A stretch of 64,000 bases of DNA from an uncultured Burkholderiales bacterium. Its GTDB lineage: Bacteria > Pseudomonadota > Gammaproteobacteria > Burkholderiales > Burkholderiaceae_C. The position numbers and the translations under genes were made by a program. Positions within the stretch are counted from its first letter, which is position 1. The number at the start of each line of letters is the position of its first letter. The DNA lies in assembly GCA_937927685.1 (NCBI GenBank), contig CALBSC010000077.1, positions 62,001 to 126,000 on the forward strand, written 5' to 3'. Below the pieces are notes generated by a model that searched no databases, was not told where the DNA came from, and saw only the letters and a program-made list of their open reading frames with translations. Positions 8,723 to 17,283 of the stretch are shown piece after piece.

Positions 8723-9265
8723 ATGCAAGTCGAACGCTTTCACCACGTGGCTTATCGCTGCCTCGACGCCAAGCAAACCGTCGAGTGGTATGTCAAACAC
8801 CTCAACATGAACTTCGTGCTGGCCATTGCCGAAGACCAGGTGCCCAGCACCCACGCGCCTGACCCCTACATGCACGTCTTCATGGACGCTGGGGGTGGCA
8901 ATGTGCTGGCTTTTTTCGAGTTGCCCAATTCGGCCCCGATGGGCCGCGACACCAACACCCCCGAGTGGGTGCAGCACATCGCGTTCAAGGTGGACAGCGT
9001 GAAGACGCTGGAAGACACCAAGGCCCGCCTGGAGGCGGCCGGCGTGCCGGTGCTGGGCGTGACCGATCACACCATCTTCAAGAGCATCTATTTCTTTGAC
9101 CCCAATGGCCACCGCCTGGAACTGGCCTGTGACACGGGCACTCCCGACATGTACCGCCAACTCGATGAGGTGAAGTGGGACATGCTGGAGGAGTGGAGCA
9201 AAACCAAACGCGCGCCCAAGCACGCGGCGTGGATGCACGACAAGGAATTCCAGGCCGCCCATTGA
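8723..9265 (+). CDS. VOC-superfamily (glyoxalase/dioxygenase-like) protein
   Basis: The 180-residue protein has one vicinal-oxygen-chelate unit pair: FHHVAYRC starts the first beta-alpha-beta module and VQHIAFKVD the second, each with a metal-type His, and SIYFFDPNGHRLELA ends with the third ligand Glu. The pattern His-His-Glu fits a metal-dependent isomerase, lyase or dioxygenase. AGGAGA lies six bases before the ATG at 8723. It precedes fumarylacetoacetase by 82 bases on the same strand, so it may act on a related ring-cleavage intermediate; that is inference. The reaction cannot be named from sequence alone. Confidence 0.88.
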   Translation: MQVERFHHVAYRCLDAKQTVEWYVKHLNMNFVLAIAEDQVPSTHAPDPYMHVFMDAGGGNVLAFFELPNSAPMGRDTNTPEWVQHIAFKVDSVKTLEDTKARLEAAGVPVLGVTDHTIFKSIYFFDPNGHRLELACDTGTPDMYRQLDEVKWDMLEEWSKTKRAPKHAAWMHDKEFQAAH

Positions 9266-9347
9266 GGGAGCAATCCGTCGGAAGGCAGACGCCCTTGCGG
9301 TGGCCGGCCTTTCGTGAGGCCACGCCCCCGCGCACCCCAGCCACCCC

Positions 9348-10673
9348 ATGATCCCTATGAACACGCTCAACGAAACCCACAACCCCGCGCTGCGCAGCTG
9401 GGTCGAGTCGGCCAACGCCCCGACCACCGACTTCTCCATTCAGAACCTGCCGTTTGCTGTGTTCCGTCGTCGCCACACGTCGGAGGCGTTTCGTGGCGGT
9501 GTGGCGATCGGGGATCAGATTGTCGACCTCGCTGCCTTCGCGGGCACCGGCTTGCTCGATGGGCTGGCGCAAACGGCAGCCCAGGCGGCCAGTGCGGACA
9601 AGCTGAACGCGCTGATGGACCTGGGCCAACCCGCCTGGAGTGCGCTGCGTCTGGGCTTGTCGCGATGCCTGCGCGCAGGTGCCGCGCAACAGTCCCTGGT
9701 GCAGCCCTGTCTGGTGCCCATGGCCGAGGCTGAATTCGACGTGCCGGCCCGCATTGGTGACTACACCGACTTCTACACCTCGGTTCACCACGCGACCAAT
9801 GTCGGTCGCCTGTTCCGCCCGGACAACCCGCTGCTGCCCAACTACAAGTGGGTGCCCATCGGCTACCACGGCCGTTCGTCCAGCATTGGCGTCTCCGGCC
9901 AGCAGTTTCGTCGACCGCTGGGGCAGACCCTGCCGCCTGGTGCCACCCAGCCCGTGGTCGGTCCGAGCAAGCGTCTGGACATCGAACTCGAACTGGGGGT
10001 GTTCATGGGACGCGGCAACGCCCTGGGTGAGCCCATCGCCATGGAAGAGGCTGAGCAACATGTCTTTGGCTTGTGTCTGTTCAACGACTGGTCGGCGCGC
10101 GACATCCAGGCCTGGGAATACCAGCCGCTGGGGCCGTTCCTGGCCAAGAGCTTTGCCAGCACCATCTCCCCCTGGCTGGTGACCCTGGAGGCGCTGGCGC
10201 CATTTCGTGTGCCTTTCTCGCATCCGCCTGAAGATCCGCAGCCGCTGCCCTATCTGGACAGCGCCGCCAACCGCGCGGGGGGAGGCCTGGACATCGAGTT
10301 GTCGGCCGAGTTGCTCACCCCGGCCATGCGCCAGAGCGGCGTCGCGCCGCATCGCCTGTGCCTGACCAATTACCGGCACGCTTACTGGACGGTGGCCCAG
10401 ATGGTGGCTCACCACACCGTCAACGGCTGCAACCTGAACGCCGGTGACCTCCTGGGCAGCGGGACGCTCTCGGGACCCGAGCCCGGTCAGGAGGCGGCCT
10501 TGCTGGAGCTGACCGTGGGGGGCAAACACCCGGTGCAGTTGCCCCACGGCGAGCAGCGTGTCTTCCTGGAAGATGGTGATACCGTGACCTTGCGCGGCTG
10601 GTGTCAGCGTGAAGGTGCTGCCCGCATCGGCTTTGGCGAGTGTGCCGGCACCGTGTTGCCGGCTCGCATGTGA
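9348..10673 (+). CDS. fahA: Fumarylacetoacetase
   Basis: The 441-residue protein matches fumarylacetoacetate hydrolase, which splits fumarylacetoacetate into fumarate and acetoacetate in tyrosine/homogentisate breakdown. The N-terminal SH3-like domain is followed by the catalytic domain with DYTDFYTSVHHATNVG, PIGYHGRSSSI, DIELELGVFMG, FNDWSARDIQAWEY and SFASTISPW, which hold the metal ligands and catalytic His. Two in-frame ATGs (9348 and 9357) are possible; neither has a clear ribosome site. Homogentisate dioxygenase, the usual partner, is not in this window. The last codons overlap the GTG start of the MFS gene, which suggests translational coupling. Confidence 0.95.
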   Translation: MIPMNTLNETHNPALRSWVESANAPTTDFSIQNLPFAVFRRRHTSEAFRGGVAIGDQIVDLAAFAGTGLLDGLAQTAAQAASADKLNALMDLGQPAWSALRLGLSRCLRAGAAQQSLVQPCLVPMAEAEFDVPARIGDYTDFYTSVHHATNVGRLFRPDNPLLPNYKWVPIGYHGRSSSIGVSGQQFRRPLGQTLPPGATQPVVGPSKRLDIELELGVFMGRGNALGEPIAMEEAEQHVFGLCLFNDWSARDIQAWEYQPLGPFLAKSFASTISPWLVTLEALAPFRVPFSHPPEDPQPLPYLDSAANRAGGGLDIELSAELLTPAMRQSGVAPHRLCLTNYRHAYWTVAQMVAHHTVNGCNLNAGDLLGSGTLSGPEPGQEAALLELTVGGKHPVQLPHGEQRVFLEDGDTVTLRGWCQREGAARIGFGECAGTVLPARM

Positions 10674-11887
10674 GCCTGGCGTCAGCGCGCATCACGCACC
10701 CCTGGTTGGCACTGCGTGCCATGCTGGCGGTGCAGGTGTTGGCCTCCATGGTGCTGAGCACGGCGGCAGTGCTCAGCCCGGCCGTGGCCCCATCACTGGA
10801 TTTCCCCCCTGAGCGTGTTGGCGTGTTCGTGGCGCTGGCCTACCTGGCCGCGATGGCCGGCGGATTGCCCACCGGCAACTGGGTGGCCCGCTGGGGCGGG
10901 GTGCGCGTCAGTCAGGCGTCGCTGCTGTTCCTGATGTCGGGCACCTGGCTGGCGTGTGCGGGTGAGCCCTGGTGCCTGCCGCTGGCCGCGCTGTGCATTG
11001 GTTTTGGGTATGGGTTGGCCAACCCCGCTGCCACGGCGGTGCTGGCCCGCCACGTCCCCGCGCAGGCCTCGGGATTGTTTTTCTCGATGAAGCAGGCGGG
11101 TGTTCCCCTGGGGGTGGCGCTGGCCGGCCTGGGCATGCCGCTGGGCTTACGCTGGCTGGGCTGGCAACCTTCGGTGTTTGTGGCGGGGGCCCTGTGCCTG
11201 ACCTTGTGCCTGTGGTTGTGGCGAACCATCACCCGGCTGCAACCGGCCGATGAACTCAGACCCATGCCAGCGAACACGCGTTGGTGGAGCGCCTTGCTGG
11301 ATGTGGGGCGCGACCGCGAGTTGCGTCGGCTCGGTCTGGTGTCATTGGTCTATGCCATGGCGCAACAGGGCTTTCTCACCTTTCTGGTCTCGCTGTTGCA
11401 CTTCCAGGGAGGGCTGCCGCTGGCGATGGCTGCGGCGATTCTGGCGGGTTCCCAGGTGGCCAGCACGGCCGCGCGCGTGGGCTTTGGTCATGTGGCCGAC
11501 CGCTGGGTTGCGCCGCCCCGACTGCTGGGCTGGCTGGGCATTGCCATGAGCCTGGGACTGGTGTTGCTGGCCTGGGTGGGCACCTCGGGTCACCTGCTGG
11601 GCAGCGCGGTGGTGGCGCTGGTGTGTGGCACATTCGTGATGGGATGGAACGGGGTGTTCTTTGCCCTGCTGGTGAGAACCGCACCGCGTGAGCGCCTGGC
11701 CAGCGCCACGGGGACCACCCAGTTCCTGACGTTTTCGGGGGCCATGTCAGGCCCGTTCCTGGTGTCGCAGTGGGTCAGCGGGGGGGGGACCTACGCCCAG
11801 GGCATGCTGTGGATGGCCCTGTTCCCCATCCTCATCGGTCTCATGTTGCTCAGGCGATCGATGCGTGTCCAGCCAGCCGAAAAATAA
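10670..11887 (+). CDS. MFS transporter, translationally coupled to fumarylacetoacetase
   Basis: The 405-residue protein has twelve hydrophobic segments and the MFS loop signature GNWVARWGGVRVS between segments 2 and 3. I chose the GTG at 10670 because it overlaps the TGA stop of fumarylacetoacetase in a GTGA junction; an ATG further 5' lies inside that gene. Internal ATGs (for example at the start of AMLAVQVL) are alternatives. The coupling suggests uptake of an aromatic acid or export of a product of the same pathway. The family member type and substrate are not clear. Confidence 0.88.
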   Translation: MSLASARITHPWLALRAMLAVQVLASMVLSTAAVLSPAVAPSLDFPPERVGVFVALAYLAAMAGGLPTGNWVARWGGVRVSQASLLFLMSGTWLACAGEPWCLPLAALCIGFGYGLANPAATAVLARHVPAQASGLFFSMKQAGVPLGVALAGLGMPLGLRWLGWQPSVFVAGALCLTLCLWLWRTITRLQPADELRPMPANTRWWSALLDVGRDRELRRLGLVSLVYAMAQQGFLTFLVSLLHFQGGLPLAMAAAILAGSQVASTAARVGFGHVADRWVAPPRLLGWLGIAMSLGLVLLAWVGTSGHLLGSAVVALVCGTFVMGWNGVFFALLVRTAPRERLASATGTTQFLTFSGAMSGPFLVSQWVSGGGTYAQGMLWMALFPILIGLMLLRRSMRVQPAEK

Positions 11888-11911
11888 AGCTGACTGAAGG
11901 GTTGCCGGCTG

Positions 11912-12937
11912 TTAAATCCGCAGACCCACTTTGCCAAATTGCAGGCCGCTGTCCAGGCGGTCGAGCGCCGCGTGCACCTGGGTCAAGTCAAACACCTCGT
12001 CCATCACCGGGGTGAGCCGGTGACGGGTGACAAACGTCAACAGGTCCCGCATCTCGTGCAGGCTGCCCAGGGTGGAGCCCAAGACCTGCAATTGCCGAAT
12101 GAACAGCCGGCGCAAATCGGCGCCGGGCTGGTCACCGGAGGTGGCGCCACAGGTCACCAGTCGACCGCCACGCACCAGCGACTTGAGTGCGCTCGACCAC
12201 ACCGCCGCGCCCACGTTTTCAATCACCACATCCACGCCGCGGCCCGCGGTGTGTGACATTACCGCCTTGGCGACATCCTCACGCGACGAATCGATGACGA
12301 TATCAGCGCCCAGGGCACGGGCACGCGCCAGCTTGTCCGCATGACGCGAGGTGACCACCGTGCGGGCGCCCAGGGCCCGGGCAATTTGCAGGGCAGCCAG
12401 CGACACACCGCCGCCAATGCCAAAAATCAACACCGTCTCCCAGGCTTGCAACCGCGCCTGCGACACCACCATGCGCCAGGCCGTCAGGTGGTTGACACCC
12501 AGGGCGGCGGCCTGCCAATCGTCCAGGTGTTCGGGCGTGGGGAACACGTTGCGGGCGGGCAGCGCCACCCATTGCGCCCAGGTTCCATGGCGGTGTTCGC
12601 CCAGCAATGAGTAATGGGTGCACAACACATCCTGGCCACGCAGACAAAACTCGCAGCGTTCGCAGGCCATCCCGGGATGCACCAGCACGCGCTGGCCCAC
12701 GGTGAACGCCGGGTCTCCCTCGCTCGATGCGATCTCGCCCGCACCGTCCAGTCCCATGATCTGCGGCAGCTGGTGGGTGATGCCCGCGCCGCTGTTGCGC
12801 ATGTACAGATCCACCTGGTTGAGGGTGCTCGCCCGCATGCGCACCAGCACGTCACCGTGGCCTGGGGTGGGGTCGGGTTGCTCCCCGACCTGGACCACCT
12901 CGTTGCCCCCGTGTCCGGTGAGGTAGGCCGCTTTCAT
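11912..12937 (-). CDS. Zinc-type alcohol dehydrogenase / quinone oxidoreductase family protein
   Basis: The 341-residue protein is a medium-chain dehydrogenase/reductase. It shows the GroES-like N-terminal domain (MGLDGAGEI, GQRVLVHPGM), a structural zinc cluster (CERCEFCLRGQDVLC, four Cys), and a Rossmann domain with the loop FGIGGGVSLAALQIA for NAD(P) binding. Its catalytic-zinc Cys position reads NQVDLYMRNS, so the catalytic zinc may be absent, as in quinone-oxidoreductase-like members. The ATG at 12937 overlaps the stop of the MarR gene by four bases (ATGA), so the two are coupled. The substrate is unknown; the MarR partner suggests an aromatic or electrophile-responsive role. Confidence 0.9.
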   Translation of the reverse strand: MKAAYLTGHGGNEVVQVGEQPDPTPGHGDVLVRMRASTLNQVDLYMRNSGAGITHQLPQIMGLDGAGEIASSEGDPAFTVGQRVLVHPGMACERCEFCLRGQDVLCTHYSLLGEHRHGTWAQWVALPARNVFPTPEHLDDWQAAALGVNHLTAWRMVVSQARLQAWETVLIFGIGGGVSLAALQIARALGARTVVTSRHADKLARARALGADIVIDSSREDVAKAVMSHTAGRGVDVVIENVGAAVWSSALKSLVRGGRLVTCGATSGDQPGADLRRLFIRQLQVLGSTLGSLHEMRDLLTFVTRHRLTPVMDEVFDLTQVHAALDRLDSGLQFGKVGLRI

Positions 12938-13476
12938 GCGGGGAACTCCGAATTCGCCGCCATGCCCAGGGAGGGCCCGCGGGGGTCCTCGCCATCGGGT
13001 TGGTCCAGCCGTTGCATGTTCTGGAGGATTTTCAGCAGGTAGTGCACGGTGTGCACGGTGTCGTTGAGGGAAAAGTCCTGCAGCACCTGGCTGTAATAGT
13101 CGTGGATCTTGGGCAGGGCGAGGTTGAGCCAGACCTGCTGGCCCGAAGGCGTCATGCGCACCAGCCGTGAGCGGCGGTCGTTCGGGTCGGCCGCTGTGTG
13201 CAGATGGCCGTCTCGCTCCATGCGCCCGATCACCCCCGAGAGGTTTTGCCGACTCAGCATGAGGTAGCGGGCCAACTCGCCAATGCTCATCCCGTTGCGT
13301 GACTCCTCGCGCGAGAGGGCGCCCAGCACCGCCCATTGTTGCGTGGTCAGTCCCTCTTCCTCGATGGCGCGCGAGCCGGTTTTATGCAACATGTTGGCAC
13401 ATTGATAGAGACGAAAGAACAACCGGTTCGCCATCTCCAGTTTCAGTTTCTTCGCCTCATCACTAGGGTTTTCCAT
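12934..13476 (-). CDS. MarR-family transcriptional regulator
   Basis: The 180-residue protein has the MarR winged helix-turn-helix: LTTQQWAVLGAL, SIGELARYLMLSRQNLSGVIGRMERDGHL as recognition helix, and the wing DPNDRRSRLVRMTPSG. Such proteins are dimeric repressors released by phenolic ligands or CoA thioesters. I chose the ATG at 13476, which has a GAG-type ribosome site eight bases upstream; a TTG five codons earlier is an alternative. It is divergent from the livG-ligase operon across 131 bases and coupled to the downstream dehydrogenase. It probably controls itself and perhaps the transport operon. Confidence 0.92.
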   Translation of the reverse strand: MENPSDEAKKLKLEMANRLFFRLYQCANMLHKTGSRAIEEEGLTTQQWAVLGALSREESRNGMSIGELARYLMLSRQNLSGVIGRMERDGHLHTAADPNDRRSRLVRMTPSGQQVWLNLALPKIHDYYSQVLQDFSLNDTVHTVHYLLKILQNMQRLDQPDGEDPRGPSLGMAANSEFPA

Positions 13477-13531
13477 AGATTTTCTCGTCAAAATCAGGAT
13501 TAGGATTCATCACATTGGATGTGCCGAAAGG

Positions 13532-13541
13532 CAATATATTG
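13532..13541. promoter_or_regulatory. Candidate MarR operator (AT-rich palindrome) in divergent gap
   Basis: CAATATATTG is a perfect 10-bp palindrome in an otherwise GC-rich gap between marR and livG. It abuts a perfect TTGACA hexamer at 13539-13544, though the matching -10 is poor. MarR sites are usually longer AT-rich palindromes, so this is only a candidate. Confidence 0.35.
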
Positions 13542-13607
13542 ACATTTTGAGGCAAGGTCAACGGGTCCATCCCGTGGTTTTGCCCCATCACAGCACCGGG
13601 AGTCAGC

Positions 13608-14468
13608 ATGCCATCGCCGAGCCCAGACACTGGCCAGGACGAGACGACCACCCACCACCGCGCCAACGCCCCGGAGGCCGCCGGGTCGTCCCGTCCCCGC
13701 GTCCTGGAGTGCCGGGGGGTGGAGCGCCGTTTTGGCGGACTGGTGGCGCTGACCGGCGTGGACCTGCACATCGAACAGGGTGAAATTTTTGGTCTGGTGG
13801 GCCCCAATGGCAGTGGCAAGACCACGATGACCAACGCCATCACCGGTTTCTACCCGCCGCAGGAAGGCCAGATCCTGTTGCACGGACAGGACATCACCGG
13901 CATGGCCCCGCACGCGGTGGCCCGGCACGGTGTGGCGCGCACCTTTCAGAACCTGGCGTTGTTCAACGGCATGTCCGTGCTCGACAACATTCTGCTGGGT
14001 CGCCATGTGCACATGCGTCTCAGTGTGATGCGCACGCTGCTCTACCCGTGGATGAGCCGCGATGAGGAGATTGCGCATCGACGCGTGGTGGAGGACATCA
14101 TCGATTTCATGCAACTGCAAGGGGTGCGTGACGAGTTGGTTGACGCCATTCCCATCGGTCTGAAAAAACGCGTCGAGCTGGCCCGTGCCCTGGTGGCCGA
14201 GCCCAGCTTCCTGATCCTGGATGAACCCATGGCGGGCATGAACCAGGAAGAGAAGGAATACATGGCGCGCTTCGTGCTCGATGCGCGTGACGAGCGTGGT
14301 GTGACGGTGCTGCTGATCGAGCATCACATGGACATCATCACCGGTATCTGTGACCGCATGCTGGTGCTGAGCTATGGCGAGGTGATTGACACGGGCATCC
14401 CGCGCGAGGTCATCCGCAATCCGCGCGTCATCAAGGCCTACCTGGGAGGTTCGCGTGAATCCGCATGA
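13608..14468 (+). CDS. livG: Branched-chain-amino-acid-type ABC transporter ATPase, LivG-like
   Basis: The 286-residue ATPase belongs to the hydrophobic amino acid/aromatic acid uptake ABC family. Walker A is GPNGSGKTT, Walker B LILDEPMAGM, and the switch His lies in LLIEHHMD. The ABC signature is degenerate: IPIGLKKRVE replaces the LSxGQQ-type motif. An N-terminal extension of about 30 residues precedes LECRGVERRFGG; GGAG six bases before the ATG supports the start. It opens an operon with the acyl-CoA ligase (overlap 14 bases), livH, livM, livF and a binding protein, a set typical for import plus CoA activation of an aromatic or fatty acid. Confidence 0.93.
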   Translation: MPSPSPDTGQDETTTHHRANAPEAAGSSRPRVLECRGVERRFGGLVALTGVDLHIEQGEIFGLVGPNGSGKTTMTNAITGFYPPQEGQILLHGQDITGMAPHAVARHGVARTFQNLALFNGMSVLDNILLGRHVHMRLSVMRTLLYPWMSRDEEIAHRRVVEDIIDFMQLQGVRDELVDAIPIGLKKRVELARALVAEPSFLILDEPMAGMNQEEKEYMARFVLDARDERGVTVLLIEHHMDIITGICDRMLVLSYGEVIDTGIPREVIRNPRVIKAYLGGSRESA

Positions 14469-16389
14469 CACAGCCGCCAGCGGCGCGCGCTGGGATTTCC
14501 GCACCGACCGAACCCTGGTGGAGTTGCTGGCGCTCAATGCCACGCAGCGCCCTGGCGCCATTGCCTTGCGAGAAAAAGACCGCGGCATCTGGCAACAGAC
14601 CACCTGGGTGCAATGGCTCGAGGAGGTGCTGTGCTGTGCCGCTGGCCTCGAGTCGCTGGGTTTTGGCCCGGGCAACGGCCTGCTGGTGCTCGGGGACAAC
14701 CGTCCCCATTTGTACAGCGGCATGCTGGCGGCGGGGGCCCTGCGCGGGCACGCCATGCCGGTGTACCCGGACGCCACACCCGATGAGATTCGCCATGTGG
14801 TGGAGCAATCGGGTGCGACGTTTGTGCTGGCCGAAGACCAGGAGCAGGTCGACAAGATGCTCGACCTGCGCGAGTCCTGCCCCCAACTCGATCACGTGCT
14901 GTTTGACGATCCGCGAGGCATGGGTGCCTACACCGATGCAGGCTTGCTGTCCTGGAGTGCGCTGATTGCGCAGGGGCAGTCGCGCCTGCAGGCCGATCCG
15001 GGCTTGCGCGCCCAACTGCTGCAGCGCGCCCGTCCGGAAGATGTGGCCGTGTTCATCCACTCATCGGGCACCACCGGTAAACCCAAGGGTGTGGTGCTGA
15101 CCCACAGCAATGTGCTGTCCGGTGTGGCCAATGCCTACCGCGCCAAGGCCTTTGATTTTGGTGAAGAGGTGCTGGCCTATCTGCCCATGGCCTGGATCGG
15201 CGACTTCGCCATGACGGTGGGGGCTGGCATCGGTCTGCACTTCACCATCAACATCCCGGAAAGCGCCGAAACGGTGCTGCACAACCTGCGCGAGATCGCG
15301 CCCACCTTTTACCTGGCCGCCCCGCGCAGCTGGGACAACATGCTCACCACGGTGCAGGTGCGCATGGAAGATTCCACATCGCTCAAAAAAGCGCTTTACC
15401 ACCACTTCATGGACGCCGCGCTGCGCATCGAGCGCCACAAACTCGCCGGCGGATCCTCCTCCCTGCTGGACCAATTGACCCGCTGGGTGGGGGAGTGGCT
15501 GGTGTATGGCCCCATCAAGGACCAACTGGGTCTGAGCCGTTTGCGGCATGCGTTCACCGGGGGCGAGGCCATTGGCGAAGACACGTTTGTGTTTTACCGC
15601 GCCCTGGGCGTGAAGCTGCGCCAGTTGTATGGTCAGACCGAAACCAGTGCCTTCAATGCCATGCAGGATGTCGACGAGGTGCGCTTGCACACCGTCGGTC
15701 GTCCCTTGCCCGGGGTGGAGGTGCGCATTCACGATGACGGCGAAATCCTGATCCGCTCCGGCAGCGTGTTTGCGGGGTACTTCCGCAACGAGGAGTCCAC
15801 CCGCAACACCTTGCGCGACGGCTGGTTACACACCGGCGATGCCGGCTATCTGGAGCAGGACGGCCATCTGGTGGTGCTGGGTCGTCTCTCCGAGGTGGTG
15901 TACACCGCCCAGGGCGAGCGTTATATCCCCAACTACATCGAGAACCGGCTCAAGTTCAGCCCCTACATCAAGGACGTGGCCGTGCTGGGCAGCGGGCGCG
16001 ACACGCTGGCCGCCATGGTGTGCATCGACATGGAGTCGGTGGGGCACTGGGCCGAGATACGCGGTTTGTCCTACATGTCCTACGCCGACCTGTCACAAAA
16101 AGCGCCGGTGGTGGACTTGCTCATCCAAGCCGTCGAGCGGCTCAACAGCACCTTGCCCGAGCCGCTGCGGTTGCGCGCGCTGGTGAGCCTGCCCAAGGAA
16201 TTCGACGCGGACGATGGCGAGATCACCCGCACCCGCAAGTTGCGCCGCAACGTGGTGGAAGAGCGTTATGCGCCCATCATCGAGGCCATCTACGCGGGGC
16301 AGGGCGAAGTCAACTACCAGGCGCGCATCGTCTACGAAACCGGCGAGGAAGGCGTGCTCGAGCGCCAACTCGCCATCAGGAAGGTGTGA
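14455..16389 (+). CDS. AMP-dependent acyl-CoA synthetase (long-chain/aromatic type)
   Basis: The 644-residue adenylate-forming enzyme activates a carboxylic acid to its CoA thioester. The P-loop is HSSGTTGKPKG (about residue 200), followed by YGQTET (A5 motif), TGDAGYLE (A7) and a C-terminal lid with LGRLSEVVYT. Length and the ERYIPNYIENRLKFSP block resemble the long FadD15/FACS-like class rather than short benzoate ligases. GTG at 14455 has GGAGG five bases upstream and overlaps livG by 14 bases, so translation is coupled. Its place between ABC transporter genes indicates that the imported compound is the acid it activates; which acid is unknown. Confidence 0.92.
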   Translation: MNPHDTAASGARWDFRTDRTLVELLALNATQRPGAIALREKDRGIWQQTTWVQWLEEVLCCAAGLESLGFGPGNGLLVLGDNRPHLYSGMLAAGALRGHAMPVYPDATPDEIRHVVEQSGATFVLAEDQEQVDKMLDLRESCPQLDHVLFDDPRGMGAYTDAGLLSWSALIAQGQSRLQADPGLRAQLLQRARPEDVAVFIHSSGTTGKPKGVVLTHSNVLSGVANAYRAKAFDFGEEVLAYLPMAWIGDFAMTVGAGIGLHFTINIPESAETVLHNLREIAPTFYLAAPRSWDNMLTTVQVRMEDSTSLKKALYHHFMDAALRIERHKLAGGSSSLLDQLTRWVGEWLVYGPIKDQLGLSRLRHAFTGGEAIGEDTFVFYRALGVKLRQLYGQTETSAFNAMQDVDEVRLHTVGRPLPGVEVRIHDDGEILIRSGSVFAGYFRNEESTRNTLRDGWLHTGDAGYLEQDGHLVVLGRLSEVVYTAQGERYIPNYIENRLKFSPYIKDVAVLGSGRDTLAAMVCIDMESVGHWAEIRGLSYMSYADLSQKAPVVDLLIQAVERLNSTLPEPLRLRALVSLPKEFDADDGEITRTRKLRRNVVEERYAPIIEAIYAGQGEVNYQARIVYETGEEGVLERQLAIRKV

Positions 16390-16392
16390 GCC

Positions 16393-17280
16393 ATGGATCT
16401 CAGCTATCTGCTTGAACTCGGGGTCAACGGTGCGTTGGCCGGGTTGATGTATTCGCTGGTGGCGATGGGGGTGGTGCTGGTTTACAAGTCCTCCTCGGTA
16501 CCCAACCTGGCCCAAGGCGCACTCACCATGGTGGGCGCCTATGTGGTGCTGTTTTTCTCCACGTCGCTCGGCTTGTCGATGTGGCTGGCGGTCCCGCTGG
16601 CCATCGTCACCATGATGGGCATGGGCATGGGCATCGAGCGTGTGGCCCTGCGTCCGCTGGCCGGTCGACCCATCGTGATGATCCTGATGATGACGCTGGG
16701 ACTGGATATCTTTTTGCGCGCCCTGGCCATGACGATCTGGGGGGGCAGTGGACGGCCCATGCGCATTGGGATCAGTGACGACCCGATGTTCCTGGGCCCG
16801 CTGCTGATTAACCGCGCGTATGCTGTGGGGGCGGTGGTCACCCTGGTGCTGTTTGCGGTGTTTGTGTTTTTCTTCCAGACCCGCCGCGGGGTGGTGTTGC
16901 GCGCCATCGCCGACGACTACATGGCGTCGTGGTCGGTGGGCATTTCGGTGGAGCGTGGCGTGGCCTTGTCGTGGGCCATGTCGTCGCTCGTGGCCACGGC
17001 GGCGGGCGTGCTCTGGGGGTCGGTGCAGGGCGTGGACCAGTCGCTGGCGCTCTTGTTGCTCAAGGGCATCACGGTGGCCGTGCTGGGGGGCATGGACAGC
17101 CTGGGCGGGGCCATTCTGGCCGGGCTGGTCCTGGGCGCGGTCGAGAGCATCGCCTCGGGTGTGCTCGACCCGATCCTGGGCGGTGGCAGTCGCGAGTTGG
17201 TGATTGCGGTGGCCCTGATCGTCACCATCATGATCCGTCCGCATGGCCTCTTTGGCCGTCACGACATCGAAAGGCTCTGA
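16393..17280 (+). CDS. livH: ABC transporter permease, LivH-like
   Basis: The 295-residue integral membrane protein is the LivH-type permease of the operon. It has about eight hydrophobic segments, the start LLELGVNGALAGLMYSLVAMG, and the cytoplasmic coupling region RRGVVLRAIADDYMASWSVGISVER, which contacts the ATPases. The conserved GLVLGAVESIASG near the C terminus is also typical. It starts three bases after the ligase stop and is followed three bases later by livM. With LivM it forms the heterodimeric channel in the inner membrane. Confidence 0.94.
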   Translation: MDLSYLLELGVNGALAGLMYSLVAMGVVLVYKSSSVPNLAQGALTMVGAYVVLFFSTSLGLSMWLAVPLAIVTMMGMGMGIERVALRPLAGRPIVMILMMTLGLDIFLRALAMTIWGGSGRPMRIGISDDPMFLGPLLINRAYAVGAVVTLVLFAVFVFFFQTRRGVVLRAIADDYMASWSVGISVERGVALSWAMSSLVATAAGVLWGSVQGVDQSLALLLLKGITVAVLGGMDSLGGAILAGLVLGAVESIASGVLDPILGGGSRELVIAVALIVTIMIRPHGLFGRHDIERL

Positions 17281-17283
17281 ACC

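Noticed and set aside
9297..9324. Hairpin between VOC and fumarylacetoacetase genes
   Set aside because: A six-bp GTGGCC/GGCCAC pair with a long loop and no T tract; likely chance in GC-rich DNA.
9078..10547. 489-codon open frame on the minus strand across the VOC and fumarylacetoacetase genes
   Set aside because: It is a shadow of the plus-strand genes in GC-rich DNA. Its composition is Gly/Arg/His/Gln-rich with no domain, and both sense genes are clear.
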